Positions 44,159 to 54,723 of a stretch of 64,000 nucleotides of DNA are shown one piece after another (positions within the stretch are counted from its first letter, which is position 1; every line of letters begins with the position of its first letter). The position numbers and the translations under genes were made by a program. The notes under the pieces were generated by a model. The model was not told the DNA's origin, made no database searches, and saw nothing but the letters and a program-made list of their open reading frames with translations. Origin of the DNA: Palsa-1033 sp963735455 (GTDB lineage Bacteria > Chloroflexota > Limnocylindria > Limnocylindrales > CSP1-4); assembly GCA_963735455.1 (NCBI GenBank), contig CAVTKZ010000002.1:1-64000 (forward strand), given 5' to 3'.

Positions 44159-45070
44159 TCAGCGCCAGCCGGCGGCAAGGCGGGCGCGTCCTCTCGGATT
44201 GCTCGGCCAGACGCCGACGTGGTCCTCCTCGAGGCGCAGCCGGACTCGATCGGCGAGGGCCAGGGCCTTGATGTGGGCCCGCGGCAATTGCAGCCGGCCG
44301 GCCCGGTCGAGGACGGCGAACTCCTCGGCGATCACCCGCTGGCCGCCGGCGTCGGAACGCTCCGTGCGGCGGACCGTCTCGGTGCTCGTCCGGCCATCCC
44401 GGATCGCCACCGTCCGGGTGACGTGGTCGGCGACGAGCGGATCGTGGGTCACGGCCACGACCGTCGTCCCGACCTCCCGGTTGATCCGCCGGAGGAGCTC
44501 GAAGACCTCGGCCGAGGTGGCACTGTCGAGCTCGCCGGTCGGCTCGTCGGCCAGGAGGACCGCCGGCCCATTGGCCAGGGCGACCGCGATCGCGACCCGC
44601 TGCTGCTCGCCGCCCGACAGGTCGCGCGGCCGGTGCCGGGCCCGATCGGCCAGGCCGACCAGCTCGAGCAGGTCCTCGGCGCGCTGCTGCCGGTTGCGGC
44701 GACCGTCGAGGACCATCGGCAGCTCGACGTTCGAGATCACGTCGAGATGAGGCAGCAGGTTCCGGGAGGTCTGCTGCCAGACCATGCCCACCGTCCGGCG
44801 CCGGTAGCGGGTCCGCTCGCGCGGGCTGAGGCGGGCGAGGTCGAGGCCGTCGACCACCGCGCGCCCGGCCGTCGGCACGTCGAGCCCGCCCAGGATGTTG
44901 AGCAGGGTGGACTTGCCGCTGCCCGACGCGCCCACGATCGCGACCATCTCGCCGGCCTTGATGCGCAGGTCGAGGCCCTGCAGCGCGACCACCTCGATGT
45001 CGGCGACGCTGTAGATCCGGACCAGGTTGTCGCAGGCGATCATGTCGACCGCCGCTGCGCTGGCTGTCAT
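44159..45070 (-). CDS. ABC transporter ATPase with a C-terminal AbrB-like domain
   Basis: 303 residues. Residues 10-230 are a LolD/MacB-type ATPase: GASGSGKSTLLNILGGLDVPTAG (Walker A), MVWQQTSRNLLPHLDVISNVELP (Q-loop), LSGGEQQRVAIAVALANGPAVLLADEPTGELDSATS. Residues about 240-290 read EEFAVLDRAGRLQLPRAHIKALALADRVRLRLEEDHVGVWP, the swapped-hairpin pattern of AbrB/SpoVT domains (DxxGRxxLP...LxLxxDRVxxxxE). AbrB domains bind DNA or mediate dimerisation; here it may let the ATPase dimerise or regulate its own operon. ATG lies 6 bp after the permease stop. Confidence 0.85.
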   Translation of the reverse strand: MTASAAAVDMIACDNLVRIYSVADIEVVALQGLDLRIKAGEMVAIVGASGSGKSTLLNILGGLDVPTAGRAVVDGLDLARLSPRERTRYRRRTVGMVWQQTSRNLLPHLDVISNVELPMVLDGRRNRQQRAEDLLELVGLADRARHRPRDLSGGEQQRVAIAVALANGPAVLLADEPTGELDSATSAEVFELLRRINREVGTTVVAVTHDPLVADHVTRTVAIRDGRTSTETVRRTERSDAGGQRVIAEEFAVLDRAGRLQLPRAHIKALALADRVRLRLEEDHVGVWPSNPRGRARLAAGWR

Positions 45071-45075
45071 GGCGT

Positions 45076-47863
45076 TCAATCCCGGACTGCCGTTGCGAGC
45101 TGCATCTGCCGCTCGAGCACGCTCGAGAGTAGCGTCGCAGCCAGGATCAGCGCCAGTGTCAGCGCGCCGATCGCGACCAGCCGGGCGATGTCGACGGCCG
45201 CCGGCTCGAGGCTGGCGACGCCCAGCACGGCCGGCAGGCCCAGGCCCGGGCCGACGAAGCCGATCAGCCCGAAGCCCAGCGCCAGGCCCGCGCCGACCCC
45301 GACCAGGACGACCGGTGCGAACTCGACGACCACCAGCCAGACCGCCTGCCGATTCGAGAGCCCCAGGACCTGCAGCCGGGCCGTCTCGCGGCGCCGGCTG
45401 GCGGTGTCAAGGGCGATCGCAAGGATGATCGTCAGCAGTCCATAGACGACGACCGCCACGGCGGCACTGATCACGCCAAGCGAGACGGCCGTGACCGCCG
45501 GTGCGTCGCGCAGGGCAGCCTCAGTCGCCGCCCGGCCCTCGACCGTGACGCCCAGCAGGTCGGCCACGGATGCCTGGAGCTGGGCCAGGGTCAGGCTCGA
45601 TGACCGGGCCAGGACGGCCGTCGACGGACCGGGACGAAGCTGAGCTGCCGGCTCGACACGATCACGAACGGCAGGCCGGCCGGCACGGCGGGTAGGCGTC
45701 GCGCACGGCGACGGCGACGAGCTGGACGGGGGTGCCACCGATCCGGACGCTGAACGCCTGGCCGAGGCCGATCGGGCCCGAGCCGCCGGCGTCGCTCGAG
45801 ACGATCGCCGGGAGTGGTCCGGCGGCCGGTGCTCCGAGCATGCCCGCCGGGAAGTCGGGCTCGGCGGGCGTGCCCTGCGGCGACGGCGGAAACGGCCGCC
45901 GGATCGACCGCAACCAGCGTCCGCGTACCGCCCGTGCTGACCGCCACGCTCAGGGTCGAGATGGCGGCTGTCGGCCCGACGCCGGCCGGCGGTGCGGCCT
46001 GGAAGGTGGCCAGGTTCGCCGCGCTGCCGGTCAGCTGGTAGTCGGCGCCGACTGCCTGCCACGCAGCCGAGCGGGCACCGGCATCGATCTGGTCGAGGAG
46101 GACCGAGGCGAAGGCGCTGACCGTGGTCGCGGTGAGGGCCACGACCAGCACCGCGGCGACGCTCCCGTCGCGCGCTGCCCGGCGGACCCCGAGGATCGCC
46201 ACCAAACCTCGTCCCCGCGCCACGAAGCGGGCCACGAAACCCAGGACCACGGGCAGCAGCCGGACAGCGATGATCCCGGCCGCCAGGCCGACGAGCGCCG
46301 GGGCGAGGGCCAGGAATGGATCCGGGCCGCTACCGCTCGAGCCGCTTGCCGGCCCGCCCGCGCCAGGGGCGCTCGCAGCGGGAACCGGCGCGCCGGACCG
46401 GCCCCGGAGCAGGACGGCGCCGACGACGGCCAGGCCCACGACCAGCGCCTCGGCGACCAGCCGGCCCGATCCCCGACCGCCCAACCGGCGTGCTCGTTCC
46501 ACGCCATCGGCACCCCGATTTCGGCGGCTTGCCATGGCGATCAGGGCAACCGCTCCGGCCGCCCCGGCCAGCGCCACGATGACGGTCGGGCCCTGGTCAT
46601 CGACCGGGATCAGGACGCCGGCCAGGAGGGCTCCGAGCAGGGCGGCCGGCACGACCAGGATCGCCGACTCGCCCAGGATCGCCGTCGCGACCTGGCCCGC
46701 GGAGGCACCCCGCCGGCGGACGACGGCCAGGGCGGTCCGCCGCCGGCGGGCGACCGTCTCGGCGACCAGGGCCAGGCTGGCCAGGATCACCAGGCCGGCG
46801 CCGGTCCACAGGATGGTCAGGATCGTCGCCCCGGCTTGCCAGCGAGCCAGGTGGGCGCTGATCAGCGCGGGCAGGTCCGTCTGCAGGGTGGCCGTGCTCC
46901 GCCCCTGGGGGCCGCCGAAGTCACCGTTCGCGTCGACCTGGCGGATCGTCGGCGGATACGTCGTGCGCGCCCGGCGGAGCGCCTGGGCCAGGGCATCGAG
47001 CTGGTCGGCCTGGACCTGCGCCGGAGCGACGTACGAGCGCCAGTGGTAGATCAGCGGCAGGCGGCTGTCCAGCGTCGCCAGGAGCAGGGCCGGGTAGGCG
47101 TCGGGGGCCAGGAGGAGCGTCCCGCCGAGGTATTCGACGAAGCCGGTCAGGGCGTAGGTGTAGCTGTGGGCGACGCTCGAATCGTCGATCCAGAATGGGT
47201 CGGCCGGGTCGCTGACGTCGTACGTCCCGACCAGGGTCACGGCCAGGCGCACTCCGCGATTGGCGGCCAGGGGATCGCTCGGCTCCGGGCCCAGGATCAG
47301 CTGCCCGCCGATCGCCAGGCCCAGCCGGCCGGCCGTCTCGCTGGACATCATCGTCTCGAGGACCACCAGGCGGCTGGCCTGGTCCGCTCCGGGGGTCGGA
47401 TCGGGGATCGTCGAGCTCACGCCGGTCGGCAGACGGCCGGCCACGAGCCGGATGTGCGGGTCGACGTCTTGCTGGATGCGCAGGTTCAGGACGGCATCGA
47501 GGGCCGTGCCGGCGCTGGGATGCCAGAGCGGCGTGTCGATCACCACCTCGCGGCTGGCAATGATCGCGGGGATCGGCGCCGGATAGCCCGCCTCGAGCTG
47601 ATTGCCGGCGGCCCTCACCAGGTCGAGCGGGCTGCTGTCGCCGGCCTGCGATCCGGCCGTCCTGGACCAGCTCCAGGTCGCGTGACGGTCGAGGGCGCCG
47701 CGCTGATCTCGGCATGCAGCGCGTCATTCGAGGTTCGCGACAGGAGCCGCGGGACGGAGGCGGCGATCAGGACGGTGACCAGGATCAGGGCAGCGACGGC
47801 GATGCCCCGGCCGGGCTCCGAGCGCAGGCCGCGAGCCCACAGGGCGAGCCAGCGGGCGCTCAT
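45076..47863 (-). pseudogene. Large FtsX/MacB-type ABC permease (at least four frameshifts)
   Basis: Nearly 930 residues. N-terminal ARWLALWARGLRSEPGRGIAVAALILVTVLIAASVPRLL (47863-47700), then, after a shift near 47640, a large extracytoplasmic domain (VVIDTPLWHPSAGTALDAVLNLRIQQDVDPHIRLVAG...), a helix group (GATILTILWTGAGLVILASLALVAETVARRRRTALAVVRRRGASAGQVATAILG), a second copy (LVAILGVRRAARDGSVAAVLVVALTATTVSAFASVLLDQ) and, after further shifts near 45900, 45690 and 45640, the final FtsX half (GVISAAVAVVVYGLLTIILAIALDTASRRRETARLQVLGLSNRQAVWLV). ATGA overlap with the next permease. Exports or extrudes something unknown from the membrane outer leaflet. Confidence 0.8.
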
Positions 47864-50800
47864 TCGACCACCGCTCGAAGGGTGGCCGCGACCGAGATCC
47901 GGCCGATGATCCGGCGGGCGACGATCAGCGTGGCGAGGAGCAGCCCGAGCGTGCCGAGCCGCGATCGCCAGCGAGGACCTGGCCCGGGCACGACCAGGGC
48001 GGCCTCGGGCACCGGCCGGGCTCCCGTTCGGCGGTGAAGTTGACGGCGGGCAGGATCACCCAGGCGAAGGCCACCCCCAGGCCGATCCCCACGGCCACCC
48101 CGATCGCCAGCAGGAGGCCCTGCTCCACGGCCAGCCAGCGCAGGAGCTGGCCGTCGGTCAGGCCCAGCGCCCGGAGCAGGCCGAAGTCATCGGCCCGCGA
48201 CTCGATCGAGGCCGACGCGCTGACCAGGAAGCCCAGCGCCGCGAACAGGGTCGCCGCGATGGCCCCCAGGAGCAGAGCGCCGACCACGCCCAGGCCGACC
48301 GGGTCACCCTGGAGCTGGGCAAGGAGGGCGTCGCGCGAGATGATCGTGGTCGCCGAGAACGGCGGGCTGGCGAGGGTCCGGCCGAGCGCCGCCGCGCTGC
48401 CCGGCTGGACCGCCAGCCACCACTCGCTGGGGGCGACGATCCCGCCTCGTCCGAAGTAGTCGGCCAGGCTCAGGCTGGGGCCGTCCACGACCAGGAACGG
48501 CCGGGTCGGATCGAGCGGCGGCAGGCCGCCCGATTCCTGGACGATCTGGAAGCGGATCGGGTTGCCGGCAATCGCGCCGCTGATCGTGTCGCCCACCTGG
48601 TCCCCGGTCGCCGCCAGGAAGCTGGCGCTGGCGATCGCGTTGACCACGAAGTCGGCGGTCGTCGCCGCGGAGACCCGGAACGTGGCCGAGCTGTCCTGGA
48701 AGAAGGCCTGGATCGGATCGCCCTTGTCGATCGCGATCCGGGCCGGCCGGCCGGACGGTGGCGAATAGGTCGACTGGCCGGTGCGGTCCGAGCGTTGCCA
48801 CGACCAGCCCGGCTGGCCGGGATCGAAGGCGACTGGCGTCCAGCCGTCGCCGCTCGCCGCATCGCTGGCCTCGACCGCCCGGACATCGAGGGTGCCGGTC
48901 GTCTGGGTGATCGAGGGGGTCGGCGCCAGCACGATCTCGAGCGCCTCGAGTCGCAGCGGGGCCGCCAGCTGGTTGACTACCCCGGGCAACGCGCCGGGGG
49001 AGCTCGTGGCCCGGAGCGGGATCTCGAGGGTCTGTCCGGAGCCCCGGAAGGAAACCTGGTTGGAGCTCGTGAAGCGGGTGATCCCGCCGTCACCGTCGAG
49101 GATCAGGGCGCTCGACCGAGACTCCCTGGGGGGCCGGCACGTCCAGGCCGGCCACGGCGCCGAAGCCAGGGACGGTCAACGAGGCGAGTGCGGCATCGAC
49201 GCTGACCTGCAGCCGCTGGGGGTGGCCGGGCAGCTCGATCGCGGGGACGGCCGGTCGGGCCCCGGCCAGGGCGGCCGTCGCGGGCCCCAGCGGGCCGCCG
49301 GCCAGGCCGACCGCATCGACGCCCATCAGGTCCGCGCTGCGGAGCGCGCCGCCGATATCCACGGTGGTCCGGATCGTCGGCGTTGCCGAGGTGACCCCGG
49401 ACAGGGCCCGATAGCTCGGCCCGAGGAAGGCCGCCGGGACCTTGGAGTAGGCCGGCGTGACCACGCGCACGTCGGTCGCGGCCTGGTAGGCGGCCTGGTC
49501 CGCCTGCGACCGGAACCAGGTCGCGTCGTAGACGACCGCGAACGTGGTCAGGCCGGCCGCCAGCATGACCAGCAGGGTCGAGCGGATCGAGCGCAGCGGG
49601 CGACGGGCGAGGTCGTGGGCGCCGAGCAGGGGCACCAGGCTGCGAGCCCCGGACGAGGAGCCGTTCGGCGAGGCGGGCCAGGCGGGGCAGGGCCCGGGTC
49701 GCGAGCAGCGAGCAGGCGGCGAGACCGATCGCGGGGCCGGCGACCAGGAGCGGGTCGACGCCCAGGGCGCCGCCACTCCGGGTGACCGGCGAGCCGTACA
49801 GGCGGAGCTGCCAGAGAGCCAGGCCGGCGACGAGCAGGAGGGCGAGGTCGATCCCGAAGCGCTGCGCCGAGACGTGGCTGCCTTCGCGGCCGAGGGCCAG
49901 CCGGAGACTCGCGAAACGACCGCCGATCGAGACGGTCGGGGCGATGAGGGTGACGGCCGCGAACAGGCCGGCCACGATCGCCCCGCCGATCGCCGGCCCC
50001 GAGACGCTCAGGGGCAGGTCCAGGCCGGCCCCGGCCAGCGGCCCGCCGGCGGCCAGCAGGTGGATCGCCAGGGCGGCGGCGGCCGGAGCGAGGACGACGG
50101 CGGGCAGGGTCACCAGGATCGCCTCGCCGGCGGTCACGGTCACGATCTGGAAGCGGGTCGCACCGCGTGATTCGAGGATCCGGTTCTCACGCCGCCGGCG
50201 CTCGCCCAGGAGGGCCGCGACCAGGATGACGGCGAACGCCGCCAGGACGATGAACTGGAGGGTCAGCAGGGTCACCCCGCCCTGGGCCAGGACCAGCGAC
50301 TGCTGGACGCCGGCCAGGATCGGGGCCAGGCCGACGGTCACGTTGATCGCCTGGCGGGGCGGCAAGGCAGCGGCCAGGGCGGGGGCCAGGCCTGGAATCG
50401 CCTGGGCCAGGCCGGGCAGCGTCGGCGGGCGAGACCTGGCCGGTATCCAGGCCCGCCCGCCAGGTCAGGTTGAGCCGCGGGATCAGGCCCCGCGTCAGGA
50501 GGTCGGCCGGCGCGACCATCAGCGGCCCCTGGAAGGCGATCGAGCCCTGGTCGAGGATGCCGTCGAGGTCGAAGGCATCGCCCAGCCAGTAGGGATCCTC
50601 GGGGTCGGTCGTCCAGGTCCCGGTGATCACGACCGTCAGCAACGGCGTGTTGGGGGCCGACGGGACCGAGGCGTCGACCAGCCCGAGCTGGTCGCCGACC
50701 GCCAGGCCCATGGCTGCCGCGTGCCGCGGTCGAGAGGGTCGCCTCGATCGGGTCGTGGCCGGCGACGGGCCAGCCGCCGCTGGCGAGGTGGGCATGCTCC

Positions 50801-51191
50801 TCGAGGTTGGCGTAGCCGCCCAGGACCGTCAGGTGGAGCCCGGCCTGCTCGCCGGCGGCGCCCAGCGGCGCCAGCGACGTTGAGCGGGCCGCCAGGCTGA
50901 TCGGGGCGACCGGCCCCAGGGCCTTGCCCAGGATCCCGGACACGATGCGCGTCGAACGACGGCTCCTGGGCGGCCGTGGCCGGGGTCTGGACGGAGATCC
51001 CGCGATCCGCCGGAGCAGCATTGAGCACGGCACGCTGGAGGCCGGCCACCGCCACGGCCTGGCTGTACTGGAAGGCCCGCCGCGACGAGGGTCGTGGCCG
51101 CCAGGACGACGAGCCACAGGGCCAGCAGGAAGGAGCGATCCGCCCGCACCCGCCGCGCCGCCAGCCGACCGAGACCGACGCTCGCCCCCAC
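47860..51191 (-). pseudogene. Second large FtsX/MacB-type ABC permease (six or more frameshifts)
   Basis: About 1100 residues from GTG at 51191 (GASVGLGRLAARRVRADRSFLLALWLVVLAATTLVAA). Blocks in order: an extracytoplasmic part ending YWLGDAFDLDGILDQGSIAFQGPLMVAPADLLTRGLIP, the helix group AINVTVGLAPILAGVQQSLVLAQGGVTLLTLQFIVLAAFAVILVAALLGERRRRENRILESRGATRFQIVTVTAGE, a second outer domain (LLVMLAAGLTTFAVVYDATWFRSQADQAAYQAATD), and the last FtsX core (LLLGAIAATLFAALGFLVSASASIESRADDFGLLRALGLTDGQLLRWLAVEQGLLLAIGVAVG). Stop overlaps the start of the next permease (ATGA). Confidence 0.75.
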
Positions 51192-51235
51192 CCCGCCAGT
51201 GACATGGCCCGGACCCTATCACGCCCTCGCGGGGC

Positions 51236-51560
51236 TCAGGCGGCGCGGACCCCGATCGCCCCGATGATCACGCCCGCCGCGGCCAGGGCCAGGCCGGCCA
51301 GGATCAGGACCCGGATCAGCGCGGGGATCGTCGGCCAGGTTGCGCAGCCGGCGGGTCCCGCTCCAGAGCAGGCCGATGAGCAGCAGGACTCAAGCCCGCG
51401 ATGATCAGGCCGTAGCCGAGGAGGACCCCGCCATTCAGCCCGGGCGCCAGCTCCAGGTCGACCTCCCGCGTCCTGGCCGGACCCTGATCCGGGCCGGCTT
51501 CCGGCCATTCTGCAGCGAATCCGATGCGGCCACGCGCCGCCAAAAGCTGATCGCCAGTGG
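51236..51560 (-). pseudogene. Small two-helix membrane protein (two frameshifts)
   Basis: The pieces LNGGVLLGYGLIIAGL, VLLLIGLLWSGTRRLRNLADD and PALIRVLILAGLALAAAGVIIGAIGVRAA (stop 51236) line up as a small membrane protein of perhaps 90-110 residues when two one-base shifts near 51390 and 51330 are allowed. The start is unclear. No family recognised. It precedes the FtsX operon on the same strand, 45 bp upstream. Confidence 0.4.
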
Positions 51561-51626
51561 CCGATCCGCCGCCAATCTGCCACTCTGGTCGGGTCACTGC
51601 TCCCGCAGCGCCGGAGTCATCGCACC

Positions 51627-54600
51627 ATGGGTTCCCGTCGGGCCGACCGAACCTCCGGCAGTCGCCGCCGCACTGCCATGTGGGCCGCTGCCTGCCAATC
51701 CCTGCTGCTGATCGTGCTGGTCGCCGCCTGGCCCGGAGTGGCCAGCGCGGCAAGTGGCCAGGCTCATCAGGCGAGCGCGCCGGTGGCCGCCGCCGCGCCG
51801 ACGCTCGGGATTGCCCCCCGGAAGGCGGCCTACCGGGCCGTCTGTCCGCCGGCCGCCCCAGGCTTCATGGCCTGCCTGGCCGAGGTTCGCACCGACATCG
51901 CGCCCCAGCCGCTGGCCGGGGTTGGGCCGGCGTCGCCGCCCAGCGGCTACGGTCCGACCCAGCTCCGCTCGGCCTACGGCTTGCCCGACCCGAGCACGGG
52001 CAAGGGGACCGGGGCAACGATCGCGATCATCGATGCCGGCGACCTGGCCAGCGCCGCCAGCGACCTGGCCGCCTACCGCAGCCAGTTCGGGCTGAGCGCG
52101 TGCACCGTGGCCAACGGCTGCTTCACCAAGCTCGACGAGCACGGCGGGACGAACTACCCGGTCACCTTCACCCAGTGGTCGCTGGAGATCGCCCTCGACA
52201 TCGAGATGGTCTCGGCGGTCTGCCCGAACTGCAAGATCCTGCTCGTCGAGGCTGCCTCTGAGTCGGTCGCCGACCTGGGCATCGCGCTCAACACGGCGGT
52301 GAGCCGGGGTGCGCTGGCCGTCTCGAACAGCTACGGCGGGCCGGAGTTCTCCGGCCAGGACTTCTGGGATTCGGCGTACTTCAACCACCCCGGCGTGGCC
52401 GTGACGGCCAGCAGCGGCGACAACGGCTACGGCGTCCAGTGGCCCGCCGTCCTCGCCCCACGTCCTGTCGGTCGGCGGGACCAGCCTCACGACGGCGGTC
52501 AACCCGCGTGGCTGGGCCGAGACGGCCTGGAATATGGCCGGCAGCGGCTGCTCGGGGCTGGAGCCGAAGCCGACCTGGCAGGTCGACGGCTCGTGCTCGA
52601 ATCGGACCGTCGCCGACGTCTCGGTCATCGGCGACCCGGGCACCGGCGTGGCCGTCTACCAGGGCGGCTGGCAGGTCGTCGGCGGGACGAGCGTCGGCTC
52701 GCCGATGATCGCGGCGGTCTTCGGGCTGGCCGGGGCGCCCAAGGCCGGCACCTACCCGGCCAGCTACCTCTACAGCCAGTCGAGCCTGCTCAACGACGTG
52801 ACCAGCGGCTCGAACGGCAGCTGCGGCGGCTCCTACCTGTGCACCGCCGGGGCCGGCTATGACGGCCCGACCGGGCTGGGCAGCCCGAATGGGCTCGGGG
52901 CGTTCATCAACCCGGTCCTGCCCGGCGCGCCCAACACGGTGACCGGCGTCGGCGGCAACACCACGGTCGCGGTCAGCTGGCATGCCGCCGCCGCCAACGG
53001 CCATCCGATCAGCGGCTACACCGCGACGGCCAGCCCCGGTGGCAATACCTGCACCACGACCGGGGCCCTGACCTGCACCGTGAACGGCCTGACCAACGGG
53101 ACCACCTACACCTTCCGGGTGACGGCCACGAACTCGGTCGGCACCGGTGCCGCCTCGACGGCGTCGGCCGGCGTGATCCCGGCCAGCGTGCCCGGCGCCC
53201 CGACCGGCGCCTCGGCCACGCCGGCCGACGGCTCGGCCGCGGTCAGCTGGTCGGCGCCCGCCTCGAACGGGGGCATGCCGATCACCGGCTATACGGTCAC
53301 CTCGGCGCCCGACGGCCGGACCTGCACGACGAGCGGCGCCCTGACGTGCACGGTGATGGGCCTGGTCAACGGGACGCCCTACACGTTCAGCGTGACGGCG
53401 ACCAACGTGAAGGGCACCGGCTCGGCCTCGCTGGCCTCGTCCCCGGTCACCCCGATGACGATCCCCGGTGCGACGTACCTCCCGGTCGTGCCCAACCGGC
53501 TGGTCGACAGCCGGGTCTCGGGCGGCCAGCTGACCAAGCTCGTCGCCGGCCACGCCCAGACGTTCACGGTCACCAACCAGTCGCTCGATCCGACCAAGAA
53601 CATCCCCGGTGACGCGATCGCGGTGACCGGCAACCTGACCGTCACTGCCCAGAGCGCGGCGGGCTACTTCGCCCTGACCGAGACACCCGACAACACGCCA
53701 GCCACCTCGACCCTCAACTTCCCGCTGGGCGACGACCGGGCCAACGGGGTGACCGTGCCGCTCGACTCCGACGGCAGCATCGGCACCCTGAGCATCACCT
53801 ACGTCAGCAAGACCAGCGGGGCCACGGCCCAGGTCGTCTTCGACGTGACCGGCTACTTCGTGCCCGACGGCTCGGGTGCGACGTACCTCCCGGTCGTGCC
53901 CAACCGGCTGGTCGACAGCCGGGTCTCGGGCGGCCAGCTGACCAAGCTCGTCGCCGGCCACGCCCAGACGTTCACGGTCACCAACCAGTCGCTCGATCCG
54001 ACCAAGAACATCCCCGGTGACGCGATCGCGGTGACCGGCAACCTGACCGTCACTGCCCAGAGCGCGGCGGGCTACTTCGCCCTGACCGAGACACCCGACA
54101 ACACGCCAGCCACCTCGACCCTCAACTTCCCGCTGGGCGACGACCGGGCCAACGGGGTGACCGTGCCGCTCGACTCCGACGGCAGCATCGGCACCCTGAG
54201 CATCACCTACGTCAGCAAGACCAGCGGGGCCACGGCCCAGGTCGTCTTCGACGTGACCGGCTACTTCGTGCCCGACGGCTCGGGTGCGACGTACCTCCCG
54301 GTCGTGCCCAACCGGCTGGTCGACAGCCGGGTCTCGGGCGGCCAGCTGACCAAGCTCGTCGCCGGCCACGCCCAGACGTTCACGGTCACCAACCAGTCGC
54401 TCGATCCGACCAAGAACATCCCCGGTGACGCGATCGCGGTGACCGGCAACCTGACCGTCACTGCCCAGAGCGCGGCGGGCTACTTCGCCCTGACCGAGAC
54501 ACCCGACAACACGCCAGCCACCTCGACCCTCAACTTCCCGCTGGGCGACGACCGGGCCAACGGGGTGACCGTGCCGCTCGACTCCGACGGCAGCATCGGC

Positions 54601-54696
54601 ACCCTGAGCATCACCTACGTCAGCAAGACCAGCGGGGCCACGGCCCAGGTCGTCTTCGACGTGACCGGCTACTTCGTGCCGCCGCCCCCCGGCTGA
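51627..54696 (+). CDS. Secreted S53-family serine-carboxyl protease with FN3 and VTGYF repeats (one frameshift)
   Basis: About 1020 residues. Signal peptide (LLLIVLVAAWPGVASA), then an S53 (sedolisin) catalytic domain starting YGPTQLRSAYGLPD. Visible catalytic elements: SLEIALDIEMVSAVCPNC (Glu and Asp), ASSGDNGYG (oxyanion Asp) and VVGGTSVGSPMIAAVFG (Ser). The frame changes near 52455 (VQWPA to SPHVLSVGGTSLTTAVNPRGW). The pro-domain is far shorter than in fungal TPP1-like enzymes. Two FN3-type domains (VPGAPTG-like) follow, then three identical VTGYF repeats. Probably a surface-attached or secreted acid protease. Confidence 0.85.
53470..54680. repeat. Three tandem, seemingly identical 408-bp repeats
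   Basis: Units start with GCGACGTACCTCCCGGTCGT at 53470, 53878 and 54286, exactly 408 bp (136 codons) apart, and read the same throughout as far as I can compare by eye; the third diverges at its last residues (TTCGTGCCGCCG). They encode repeats ending VTGYFVPDGSG. Such identity implies very recent duplication or active homogenisation. Confidence 0.9.
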
Positions 54697-54723
54697 GGGG
54701 CTTCACGCTGCTACGATCGTGCC

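Noticed and set aside
53470..54680. Repeat array considered as CRISPR
   Set aside because: Units are 408 bp and coding, with no short repeats and unique spacers.
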